A stretch of DNA of 64,000 nucleotides from Miscanthus floridulus (taxonomy: Eukaryota; Streptophyta; Magnoliopsida; Poales; Poaceae): contig NC_089593.1 of assembly GCF_019320115.1 (NCBI RefSeq), positions 40,184,914-40,248,913 on the forward strand, written 5' to 3'. Every line of letters starts with the position of its first letter. Within the stretch, counting starts at the first letter, position 1. Below are positions 24,882 through 36,569 of the stretch, piece after piece. The notes under the pieces were generated by a model. The model was not told where the DNA came from and did no database searches. It was given only the letters and a program-made list of their open reading frames with translations. A program made the position numbers and the translations under genes.

Positions 24882-27267
24882 GTGCACCTATCTTGCACTA
24901 ATACTAACACTATATCCAAATGGACCAAAATGAGATTCCACTTGGGCCTCGTCACCGAGGAGTTCTATCGGGTGCGGTCAAAATGATTTCCGATCCTTGT
25001 TTGGAACAAACTGTGCACCTGTCTTGCACTAATACTAACACTATCTCCAAACGGACCGAAACAAGATTCCACTTGAGCCTCGTCAACTAGGAGTTCCATC
25101 AGGTGCTTCCGAAATGATTTCCAAGACTTGTTTGGCACAAACCATGCACCTATCTTGCACTGATACTAACCCTATCTCCAAACGGACCGAAACAAGATTC
25201 CACTTGAGCCTCGTCACCTAGGAGTACCATCGGGTGCATCCAAAACGATTTCTGATCCTATGGTACATTTGGCACAAACCGTGCACCTATCTTGCACTAA
25301 AACTAACAATATATCCAAACGGACCGAAACGAGATTCCACTTGAGCCTCGTCACCTAGGAGTTCTATCAGGTGCGGTCAAAATGATTTCCGAGCCTTGTT
25401 CGGAACAAATCGTGCACCTATCTTGCACTAATACTAACACTATCTCCAAACGGACCGAAATAAGATTCCACTTGAGCCTCATCACCTAGGAGTTCCATCG
25501 GGTGCTTCCGAAATGATTTCCGAGCCTTGTTTGGCACAAACCGTGCACCTATCTTGCACTAATACTAACACTATATCCAAACAGACCGAAACAAGATTCC
25601 ACTTGAGCCTCATCACCTAGGAGTTCTATAGGGTGCGGTCAAAATGATTTTCAAGCCTTGTTTGGAACAAACCATGCACCTATCTTGCACCAATACTAAC
25701 ACTATCTCCAAACGGACCAAAATAAGATTCCACTTAAGCCTCATCACCTAGGAGTTCCATCGGGTGCTTTTGAAATAATTTCCGAGCATTATTTGGCACA
25801 AACCGTGCACCTATCTTGCACTGATGCTAACACTATCTCCAAACGGACCGAAACAAGATTCCACTTGAGCCTCGTCACCTAGGAGTACCATCGGGTGCGT
25901 CCAAAATGAGTTCTGAGCCTGTGGTACGTTTGGCATAGACCGTGTACCTATCTTGCACTAATACTAACACTATATCCAAACGGACCAAAACGAGATTCCA
26001 CTTGAGCCTCGTCACCTAGGAGTTCTATCGGGTGCGGTCAAAATGATTTCCGATCCTTGTTTGGAAAAAATGATGCACCTGTCTTGCACTAATACTAACA
26101 CTATCTCCAAACGGACCAAAACAAGATTCCACTTGAGCCTTGTCAACTAGGAGTTCCATCGGGTGCTTCCGAAATGATTTCCAAGACTTGTTTGGCACAA
26201 ACCGTGCACCTATCTTGCACTGATACTAACACTATCTCCAAACGGACCGAAACAAGATTCCACTTGAGCCTCATCACCTAGGAGTACCATCAGGTGCGTC
26301 CAAAACGATTTCTGATCCTATGGTACGTTTGGCACAAATCGTGCACCTATCTTGCACTAATACTAACACTATATCCAAACGGACCGAAACGAGATTCCAC
26401 TTGAGCCTCGTCACCTAGGAGTTCTATCAGGTGCGGTCAAAATGATTTCTGAGCCTTGTTTGGAACAAACCATGCACCTATCTTGCACTAATACTAACAC
26501 TATCTCCAAACGGACCGAAATAAGATTCCACTTGAGCCTCATCACCTAGGAGTTCCATCGGGTGCTTCTGAAATGATTTCCGAGCCTTATTTGGCACCAA
26601 CCGTGCACCTATCTTGCACTGATACTAACACTATGTCCAAATGGATCGAAACAAGATTCCACTTGAGCCTCGTCACCTAGGAGTACCATCGGGTGCGTCC
26701 AAAACAATTTCTGGGCCTATGGTACGTTTCGCACAAACTGTGCACCTATCTTGCACTAATACTAACACTATGTTCAAATGGATCGAAATAAGATTCCACT
26801 TGAGCCTCGTCACCTAGGAGTTCTATCGAGTGAGGTCAAAATGATTTCCGAGCCTTGTTTGGAACAAACCATGCACTTATCTTACACTAATACTAACACT
26901 ATATCCAAACAGACTGAAACAAGATTCCACTTGAGCCTCATCACCTAGGAGTTCTATCGGGTGCGGTCAAAATGATTTCCGAGCCTTATTTGGAACAAAC
27001 CATGCACCTATCTTGCACCAATACTAACACTATCTCCAAACGGACCAAAATAAGATTCCACTTGAGCCTCATCACCTAGGAGTTCCATCGGGTGCTTTTG
27101 AAATGATTTCCGAGCCTTATTTGGCACAAACCGTGCACCTATCTTGCACTGATGCTAACACTATCTCCAAACGGACCGAAACAGATCCACTTGAGCCTCG
27201 TCACCTAGGAGTACCATCGGGTGCGTCCAAAACGAGTTCTGAGCCTATGGTACATTTGGCATAAACC
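24882..27267 (+). repeat. 18-monomer unit E, copy 1
   Basis: The first ~740 bp are a diverged block D ('actaaaactaac' near 25,296, 'ttcggaacaaatc' near 25,398). Near 25,620 it leaves the L pattern and continues with other monomers. The period to the next copy is 2,386-2,387 bp, fitting 13x131 + 5x137 = 2,388 with single-base losses ('aacaagatccac' near 24,799). A clustered change, 'aaaaaatgatgcacc' near 26,065, marks its middle. Confidence 0.88.
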
Positions 27268-29118
27268 GTGCACCTATCTTGCACTAATACTAACACTATA
27301 TCCAAATGGACCAAAATGAGATTCCACTTGGGCCTCGTCACCGAGGAGTTCTATCGGGTGCGGTCAAAATGATTTCCGATCCTTGTTTGGAACAAACTGT
27401 GCACCTGTCTTGCACTAATACTAACACTATCTCCAAACGGACCGAAACAAGATTCCACTTGAGCCTCGTCAACTAGGAGTTCCATCGGGTGCTTCCGAAA
27501 TGATTTCCAAGACTTGTTTGGCACAAACCGTGCACCTATCTTGCACTGATACTAACACTATCTCCAAACGGACCGAAACAAGATTCCACTTGAGCCTCGT
27601 CACCTAGGAGTACCATCGGGTGCATCCAAAACGATTTCTGACCCTATGGTACATTTGGCACAAACCGTGCACCTATCTTGCACTAAAACTAACACTATAT
27701 CCAAACGGACCGAAACGAGATTCCACTTGAGCCTCGTCACCTAGGAGTTCTATCAGGTGCGGTCAAAATGATTTCCGAGCCTTGTTCAGAACAAATCGTG
27801 CACCTATCTTGCACTAATACTAACACTATCTCCAAACGGACCGAAATAAGATTCCACTTGAGCCTCATCACCTAGGAGTTCCATCGGGTGCTTCCGAAAT
27901 GATTTCCGAGCCTTGTTTGGCACAAACCGTGCACCTATCTTGCACTAATACTAACACTATATCCAAACAGACCGAAACAAGATTCCACTTGAGCCTCATC
28001 ACCTAGGAGTTCTATCGGGTGCGGTCAAAATGATTTTCAAGCCTTGTTTGGAACAAACCATGCACCTATCTTACAACAATACTAACACTATCTCCAAACG
28101 GACCAAAATAAGATTCCACTTAAGCCTCATCACCTAGGAGTTCCATCGGGTGCTTTTGAAATAATTTCCGAGCATTATTTGGCACAAACCGTGCACCTAT
28201 CTTGCACTGATGCTAACACTATCTCCAAACGGACCGAAACAAGATTCCACTTGAGCCTCGTCACCTAGGAGTACCATCAGGTGCATCCAAAATGAGTTCT
28301 GAGCCTGTGGTACGTTTGGCATAGACCGTGCACCTATCTTGCACTAATACTAACACTATATCCAAACGGACCAAAACGAGATTCCACTTGAGCCTCGTCA
28401 CCTAGGAGTTCTATCGGGTGCGGTCAAAATGATTTCCGATCCTTGTTTGGAAGAAGTGATGCACCTGTCTTGCACTAATACTAACACTATCTCCAAACGG
28501 ACCAAAACAAGATTCCACTTGAGCCTTGTCAACTAGGAGTTCCATCGGGTGCTTCCGAAATGATTTCCAAGACTTGTTTGGCACAAACCGTGCACCTATC
28601 TTGCACTGATACTAACACTATCTCCAAACGGATCGAAACAAGATTCCACTTGAGCCTCATCACCTAGGAGTACCATCAGGTGCGTCCAAAACGATTTCTG
28701 ATCCTATGGTACGTTTGGCACAAATCGTGCACCTATCTTGCACTAATACTAACACTATATCCAAACGGACCGAAACGAGATTCCACTTGAGCCTCGTCAC
28801 CTAGGAGTTCTATCAGGTGCGGTCAAAATGATTTCTGAGCCTTGTTTGGAACAAACCATGCACCTATCTTGCACTAATACTAACACTATCTCCAAACGGA
28901 CCGAAATAAGATTCCACTTGAGCCTCATCACCTAGGAGTTCCATCGGGTGCTTCTGAAATGATTTCCGAGCCTTATTTGGCACCAACCGTGCACCTATCT
29001 TGCACTGATACTAACACTATGTCCAAATGGATCGAAACAAGATTCCACTTGAGCCTCGTCACCTAGGAGTACCATCGGGTGCGTCCAAAACAATTTCTGG
29101 GCCTATAGTACGTTTCGC
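27268..29118 (+). repeat. 18-monomer unit E, copy 2 (right-truncated)
   Basis: It matches copy 1 at an offset of 2,386 bp, with markers 'aacagatccac' near 27,185, 'ttcagaacaaatc' near 27,785, 'gaagtgatgcacc' near 28,455 and 'gtacgtttcgcac' near 29,108. The match to copy 1 stops at about 29,118, leaving roughly 14 of 18 monomers. Confidence 0.87.
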
Positions 29119-29999
29119 ACAAACCATGCACCTATCTTGCACTGATACTAACACTATATCCAAACAGACCCAAACAAGATTCCACTTGAGCCTCATCACC
29201 TAGGAGTTCTATCGTGTGCGGTCAAAATGATTTCCGAGCATTGTTTGGAACAAACCGTGCACCTATCTTGCACTAATACTAACACTATCTCCAAACAGAC
29301 CAAAATAAGATTCCACTTGAGCCTCATCACCTAGGAGTTCCATCGGGTCCTTCTGAAATGATTTCCGAGCCTTGTTTGGCACAAACCGTGCACCTATCTA
29401 GCACTGATACTAACACTTTCTCCAAACGGACCAAAACAAGATTCCACTTAAGCCTCGTCACCTAGGAGTACCATCGGGTGCGTCCAAAATGATTTCTGAG
29501 CCCATGGTACGTTTGGCACAAACCGTGCACCTATCTTGCACTAATACTAACACTATATCCAAACGGACAGAAACGAGATTCCACTTGAGCCTCGTCACCT
29601 AGGAGTTCTATCGAGTGAGGTCAAAATGATTTCCGAGCCCTGTTTGGAACAAACCGTGCACCTATCTCGCACTAATACTAACACTATAACCAAATGGACC
29701 AAAACAAGATTCCACTTGAGCCTCATCACCTAGGAGTTCCATCGGGTGCTTCCAAAATGATTTCCGAGCCTTGTTTGGCACAAACCGTGCACCTATCTTG
29801 CACTAATACTAACACTATATCCAAACAGACCGAAACGAGATTCCACTTGAGCCTCATCACCTAGGAGTTCTATCGAGTGCGGTCAAAATGATTTCCGAGC
29901 CTTGTTTGGAACAAACCATGCACCTATCTTGCACCAATACTAACACTATCTCCAAACGGACCAAAATAAGATTCCACTTGAGCCTCATCACCTAGGAGT
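29119..29999 (+). repeat. Linker of about seven monomers between E and Q
   Basis: This is ordinary satellite with no macro-period of its own. The monomers resemble the right half of the 19-mer of the left array, for example 'tcgtgtgcggtc' near 29,213 compared with 'tcatgtgcggtc' in A-C, and 'ctagcactgatac' near 29,398. No gene or insertion is seen. Confidence 0.8.
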
Positions 30000-32900
30000 T
30001 CCATCGGGTGCTTCCGAAATGATTTCCGAGCCTTGTTTGGCACAAACCATGCACCTATCTTGCACTGATACTAACACTATCTCCAAATGGACCGAAACAA
30101 GATTTCACTTGAGCCTCGTCACCTAGGAGTACCATCGGGTGCGTCCAAAACGGTTTCTGAGCCTATGGTAGGTTTGGCACAAACCGTGCACCTATCTTGC
30201 ACTAATACTAACACTATATCCAAACGGACCAAAACGAGATTCCACTTGAGCCTCGTCACCTAGGAGTTCTATCAGGTGCGGTCAAAATGATTTCTGAGCC
30301 TTGTTTGGAACAAACCATGCACCTATCTTGCACCAATACTAATACTATCTCCAAACGGACCAAAATAAGATTCCACTTGAGCCTCATCACCTAGGAGTTC
30401 CATCGGGTGCTTTTGAAATGATTTCCGAGCCTTATTTGGCACAAACCGTGCACCTATCTTGCACTGATGCTAACACTATCTCCAAACGAACCGAAACAAG
30501 ATTCCACTTGAGCCTCGTCACCTAGGAGTACCATCAGGTGCGTCCAAAACGAGTTCTGAGCCTGTGGTACGTTTGGCATAGACCGTGCACATATCTTTCA
30601 CTAATACTAACACTACATCCAAACGGACCAAAACGAGATTCCACTTGAGCCTCGTCACCGAGGAGTTCTATCGGGTGCGGTCAAAATGATTTCCGATCCT
30701 TGTTTGGAACAAACCGTGCACCTGTCTTGCACTAATACTAACACTATCTCCAAACGGACCAAAACAAGATTCCACTTGAGCCTTGTCAACTAGGAGTTCC
30801 ATCGGGTGCTTCCGAAATGATTTCCATGACTTGTTTGGCACAAACCGTGCACCTATCTTGCACAGAGACTAACACTATCTCCAAACGGACCAAAACAAGA
30901 TTCCACTTGAGCCTCGTCACCTAGGAGTACCATCGGGTGCGTCCAAAATGATTTCTGATCCTATGGTACGTTTGTCACAAACCGTGCACCTATCTTGCAC
31001 TAATACTAACACTATATCCAAACGGACCGAAATGAGATTCCACTTGAGCCTCGTCACCTAGGAGTTCTATCAGGTGTGGTCAAAATGATTTCCGAGCCTT
31101 GTTTGGAACAAATCGTGCACCTATCTTGCACTAATACTAACACTATCTCCAGACGGACCGAAATAAGATTCCACTTGAGCCTCATCACCTAGGAGTTCCA
31201 TCGGGTGCTTCCGAAATGATTTCCGAGCCTTGTTTGGCACAAACCGTGCACCTATCTTGCACTAATACTAACACTATATCCAAACAGACCGAAACAAGAT
31301 TCCACTTGAGCCTCATCACCTAGGAGTTCTATCGAGTGCGGTCAAAATGATTTTCGAGCCTTGTTTGGAACAAACCATGCACCTATCTTGCACCAATACT
31401 AACACTATCTCCAAACGGACCAAGATAAGATTGCACTTGAGCCTCATCACCAAGGAGTTCCATCGAGTGCTTTTGAAATAATTTCTGAGCATTATTTGGC
31501 ACAAACCATGCACCTATCTTGCACTGATGCTAACACTATCTCCAAATGGACCGAAACAAGATTCCACTTGAGCCTCGTCACCTAGGAGTACCATCGGGTG
31601 CGTCCAAAATGAGTTCTGAGCCTGTGGTACGTTTGGCATAGACCGTGCACCTATCTTGCACTAATACTAACACTATATCCAAACGGACCAAAACGAGATT
31701 CCACTTGAGCCTCATCACCTAGGAGTTCTATCGGGTGCGGTCAAAATGATTTCCGATCCTTGTTTGGAACAAACCATGCACCTGTCTTGCACTAATACTA
31801 ACACTATCTCCAAATGGACCGAAACAAGATTCCACTTGAGCCTCGTCAACTAGGAGTTCCATTGGGTTCTTCCGAAATGATTTCCAAGACATGTTTGGCA
31901 CAAACCGTGCACCTATCTTGCACTGATACTAACACTATCTCCAAATGGACCAAAACAAGATTCCACTTGAGCCTCGTCACCTAGGAGTACCATCGGGTGC
32001 GTCCAAAACGATTTCTGATCCTATGGTACGTTTGGAACAAACCGTGCACCTATCTTGCACTAATACTAACACTATATCCAAACGGACCGAAACGAGATTC
32101 CACTTGAGCCTCGTCACCTAGGAGTTCTATCAGGTGTGGTCAAAATGATTTCCGAGCCTTGTTTGGAACAAACCGTGCACCTATCTTGCACTAATACTAA
32201 CACTATCTCCAAACGGACCGAAATAAGATTCCACTTGAGCCTCATCACCTAGGAGTTCCATCGGGTGCTTCTGAAATGATTTCCGAGCCTTATTTGGCAC
32301 AAACCGTGCACCTATCTTGCACTGATACTAACACTATGTCCAAACGGATCGAAACAAGATTCCACTTGAGCCTCGTCACCTAGGAGTACCATCGGGTGCG
32401 TCCAAAACAATTTCTGGGCCTATGGTACGTTTGGCACAAACTGTGCACCTATCTTTCACTAATACTAACACTATATCCAAATGGATTGAAACAAGATTCC
32501 ACTTGGGCCTCGTCACCAAGGAGTTCTATCGGGTGAGGACAAAATGATTTCTGAGCCTTGTTTGGAACAAACCGTGCACCTATCTTGCACTAATACTAAC
32601 ACTATATCCAAACAGACCAAAACGAGATTCCACTTGAGCCTCATCACCTAGGAGTTCTATCGGGTGCGGTCAAAATGATTTCCGATCCTTGTCTGGAACA
32701 AACCGTGCACCTGTCTTGCACTAATACTAACACTATCTCCAAACGGACCGAAACAAGATTCCACTTGAGCCTCGTCAACTAGGAGTTCCATTGGGTTCTT
32801 CCGAAATGATTTCCAAGACTTGTTTGGCATAAACCGTGCACCTATCTTGCACTGATACTAACACTATCTCCAAACGGACCAAAACAAGATTCCACTTGAG

Positions 32901-34470
32901 CCTCGTCACCTAGGAGTACCATCGGGTGCGTCCAAAACGATTTCTGATCCTATGGTACGTTTGGAACAAACCGTGCACCTATCTTGCACTAATACTAACA
33001 CTATATCCAAATGGACTGAAACGAGATTCCACTTGAGCCTCGTCTCCTAGGAGTTCTATCAGGTGTGGTCAAAATGATTTCCGAGCCTTGTTTGGAACAA
33101 ACCGTGCATCTATCTTGCACTAATACTAACACTATCTCCAAACGGACCGAAATAAGATTCCACTTGAGCCTCATCACCTAGGAGTTCCATCAGGTGCTTC
33201 TGAAATGATTTCCGAGCCTTATTTGGCACAAACCGTGCACCTATCTTGCACTGATATTAACACTATGTCCAAACGGATTGAAACAAGATTCCACTTGAGC
33301 CTCGTCACCTAGGAGTACCATCGGGTGCGTCCAAAACAATTTCTAGGCCTATGGTACGTTTGGCACAAACTGTGCACCTATCTTGCACTAATACTAACAC
33401 TATATCCAAATGGATCGAAACGAGATTCCACTTGAGCCTCGTCACCAAGGAGTTCTATTGGGTGAGGTCAAAATGATTTCTGAGCCTTGTTTGGAACAAA
33501 CCGTGCACCTATCTTGCACTAATACTAACACTATCTCCAAACGGACCAAAATAAGATTCCACTTGAGCCTAATCACCTAGGAGTTACATCGGGTGCTTCT
33601 AAAATGATTTCTGAGTCTTGTTTGGCACAAAACGTGCTCCTATCTTGCACTGATACTAACACTATCTCCAAATGGACCAAAACAAGATTCCACTTGAGCC
33701 TCGTCACCTAGGAGTACCATCGGGTGCATGCAAAACGATTTCTGAGCATATGGCACGTTTGGCACAAACCGTGCACCTATCTTGAACTAATACTAACACT
33801 ATATCCAAACGGACCGAAACAAGATTCCACTTGAGCCTCGTCGCCTAGGAGTACCATCGGGTGCGTCCAAAACGATTTCTGAGCCTATGGTATGTTTGGC
33901 ACAAACTGTGCACCAATCTTGCACTAATACTAACACTATATCCAAACGGACCGATACGAGATTCCACTTGAGCCTCGTCACCTTGGAGTTCTATCGAGTG
34001 AGGTCAAAATGATTACCGAGCCTTGTTTGGAACAAACCGTGCACCTATCTTACAATAATACTAACACTATCTCCAAACGGACCGAAATAAGATTCCACTT
34101 GAGCCTCGTCACCTAGGAGTACCATCGGGTGCGTCCAAAATGATTTCTGAGCCCATGGTACGTTTGGCACAAACCATGCACCTATCTTGCACTAATACTA
34201 ACACTATATCCAAACGGATAGAAACAAGATCCCACTTGAGCCTCATCACCTAGGAGTTCTATCGAGTGAGGTCAAAATGATTTCTGAGCCCTGTTTGGAA
34301 CAAACCGTGCACCTATCTTGCACTAATACTAACACTACAACCAAATGGACTAAAACAAGATTCCACTTGAGCCTCATCACCTAGGAGTTCCATCGGGTGC
34401 TTCCGAAATGAATTCCGAGCCTTGTTTGGCACAAACCGTGCACCTATCTTGCACTAATACTAACACTATA
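30000..34470 (+). repeat. Block Q, copy 1 (~4.47 kb)
   Basis: It is homologous to 43,270-47,740 at an offset of 13,279 bp (13,280 at the far left because of one lost base near 43,672). Shared markers include 'caaacgaaccg' near 30,484, 'accatgcacctatc' with 'gcaccaatactaatac' near 30,335, 'gtgttcttcc'-type T3 monomers near 31,865, 'aaaacgtgctcc' near 33,629 and 'cttgaactaatac' near 33,781. T3 monomers with 'gtcaactagg' recur inside at 30,785, 31,845 and 32,774, steps of 1,060 and 929 bp (8 and 7 monomers). Confidence 0.85.
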
Positions 34471-34994
34471 TCCAAATGGACTGAAACGAGATTCCACTTG
34501 AGCCTCGTCTCCTAGGAGTTCTATTGAGTGAGGTCAAAATGATTACCGAGCCTTGTTTGGAACAAACCGTGCACCTATCTTACACTAATACTAACACTAT
34601 CTCCAAATGGACCGAAATAAGATTCCACTTGAGCCTCGTCACCTAGGAGTACCATCGGGTGCATCCAAAATGATTTCTGAGCCCATGGTATGTTTGGCAC
34701 AAACCATGCACCTATCTTGCACTAATACTAACACTATATCCAAACGGATAGAAACAAGATTCCACTTGAGCCTCATCACCTAGGAGTTCTATCGAGTGAG
34801 GTCAAAATGATTTCTGAGCCCTGTTTGGAACAAACCGTGCACCTATCTTGCACTAATACTAACACTACAACCAAATGGACTAAAACAAGATTCCACTTGA
34901 GCCTCATCACCTAGGAGTTCCATCGGGTGCTTCCGAAATGAATTCCGAGCCTTGTTTGGCACAAACCGTGCACCTATCTTGCACTAATACTAAC
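33000..34994 (+). repeat. 1,995-bp tandem duplication R, copy 1
   Basis: The sequence from about 33,000 recurs from about 34,995 at exactly 1,995 bp (15 monomers; 10x131 + 5x137). Shared markers are 'cgtctcctagg', 'cactgatattaac', 'aaaacgtgctcc', 'cttgaactaatac' and 'gaccgatacgag'. This copy also contains an extra four-monomer duplication, so its unexpanded length would be 1,465 bp. Confidence 0.87.
34011..34540 (+). repeat. 530-bp four-monomer tandem duplication, first member
   Basis: It starts at 'gattaccgag' and is followed 530 bp later (3x131 + 137) by the same succession: 'gattaccgag', 'cccatggta', 'ggatagaaac', 'actacaaccaaatgg', 'gaaatgaattccg'. The related stretches at 36,006 and 47,289 lack the second member, so the duplication is local and recent. 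Confidence 0.85.
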
Positions 34995-35050
34995 ACTATA
35001 TCCAAATGGACTGAAACGAGATTCCACTTGAGCCTCGTCTCCTAGGAGTT
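34541..35050 (+). repeat. 530-bp four-monomer tandem duplication, second member
   Basis: It repeats 34,011 onward with a few changes ('ccaaatggaccg' for 'ccaaacggaccg', 'catggtatg' for 'catggtacg'). Near 35,050 it runs into the second copy of the 1,995-bp duplication through the shared 'cgtctcctagg' monomer, which was probably the exchange site. Confidence 0.82.
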
Positions 35051-36205
35051 CTATCAGGTGTGGTCAAAATGATTTCCGAGCCTTGTTTGGAACAAACCGT
35101 GCATCTATCTTGCACTAATACTAACACTATCTCCAAACGGACCGAAATAAGATTCCACTTGAGCCTCATCACCTAGGAGTTCCATCAGGTGCTTCTGAAA
35201 TGATTTCCGAGCCTTATTTGGCACAAACCGTGCACCTATCTTGCACTGATATTAACACTATGTCCAAACGGATCGAAACAAGATTCCACTTGAGCCTCGT
35301 CACCTAGGAGTACCATCGGGTGCGTCCAAAACAATTTCTGGGCCTATGGTACGTTTGGCACAAACTGTGCACCTATCTTGCACTAATACTAACACTATAT
35401 CCAAATGGATCGAAACGAGATTCCACTTGAGCCTCGTCACCAAGGAGTTCTATCGGGTGAGGTCAAAATGATTTCTGAGCCTTGTTTGGAACAAACCGTG
35501 CACCTATCTTGCACTAATACTAACACTATCTCCAAACGGACCAAAATAAGATTCCACTTGAGCCTAATCACCTAGGAGTTACATCGGGTGCTTCTAAAAT
35601 GATTTCTGAGTCTTGTTTGGCACAAAACGTGCTCCTATCTTGCACTGATACTAACACTATCTCCAAATGGACCAAAACAAGATTCCACTTGAGCCTCGTC
35701 ACCTAGGAGTACCATCGGGTGCATGCAAAACGATTTCTGAGCATATGGCACGTTTGGCACAAACCGTGCACCTATCTTGAACTAATACTAACACTATATC
35801 CAAACGGACCGAAACAAGATTCCACTTGAGCCTCGTCGCCTAGGAGTACCATCGGGTGCGTCCAAAACGATTTCTGAGCCTATGGTATGTTTGGCACAAA
35901 CTGTGCACCAATCTTGCACTAATACTAACACTATATCCAAACGGACCGATACGAGATTCCACTTGAGCCTCGTCACCTTGGAGTTCTATCGAGTGAGGTC
36001 AAAATGATTACCGAGCCTTGTTTGGAACAAACCGTGCACCTATCTTACACTAATACTAACACTATCTCCAAACGGACCGAAATAAGATTCCACTTGAGCC
36101 TCGTCACCTAGGAGTACCATCGGGTGCGTCCAAAATGATTTCTGAGCCCATGGTACGTTTGGCACAAACCATGCACCTATCTTGCACTAATACTAACACT
36201 ATATC
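34995..36205 (+). repeat. 1,995-bp tandem duplication R, copy 2 (right-truncated)
   Basis: It follows copy 1 at offset 1,995 until the monomer with 'ggatagaaac' near 36,213, and then departs. It shares 'gaccgatacgag' near 35,944 and 'caccttggag' near 35,974 with copy 1. Only one 'gattaccgag' monomer run is present, so the four-monomer expansion is absent here or cut off. Confidence 0.83.
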
Positions 36206-36569
36206 CAAATGGATAGAAACGAGATTCCACTTGAGCCTCATCACCTAGGAGTTCTATCGGGTGCGGTCAAAATGATTTCCGAGCCTTGTTTGGAACAAAC
36301 CATGCACCTATCTTGCACCAATACTAACACTATCTCCAAACGGACCAAAATAAGATTCCACTTGAGCCTCATCACCTAGGAGTTCCATCGGGTGCTTTTG
36401 AAATGATTTCCGAGCCTTATTTAGCACAAACCGTGCACCTTTCTTGCACTGATGCTAACACTATCTCCAAACGGACCGAAACAAGATTCCACTTGAGCCT
36501 CGTCACCTAGGAGTACCATCGGGTGCTTCCAAAACAAGTTCTGAGCCTGTGGTACGTTTGGCATAGACC
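36206..36569 (+). repeat. Junction monomers between R and P, two-monomer deletion
   Basis: Compared with the homologous stretch at 47,475-48,115, two monomers (262 bp) are missing. The monomer at the join reads 'ggatagaaacgag', combining 'ggatagaaac' of one monomer with 'gaaacgag' of the one two places further on. From here to 36,569 it matches 47,8xx-48,115 at offset 11,546, including the rare 'ttagcacaaacc' near 36,421 and 'gcacctttcttgc' near 36,436. Confidence 0.8.

Noticed and set aside
33799..33981. 60-codon minus-strand frame recurring at 35,794, 47,078 and 53,452
   Set aside because: It belongs to the repeated 'cttgaactaatac' monomer in R and Q. It is a frame by-product with plus-strand frames overlapping it at 47,088 and 53,462.
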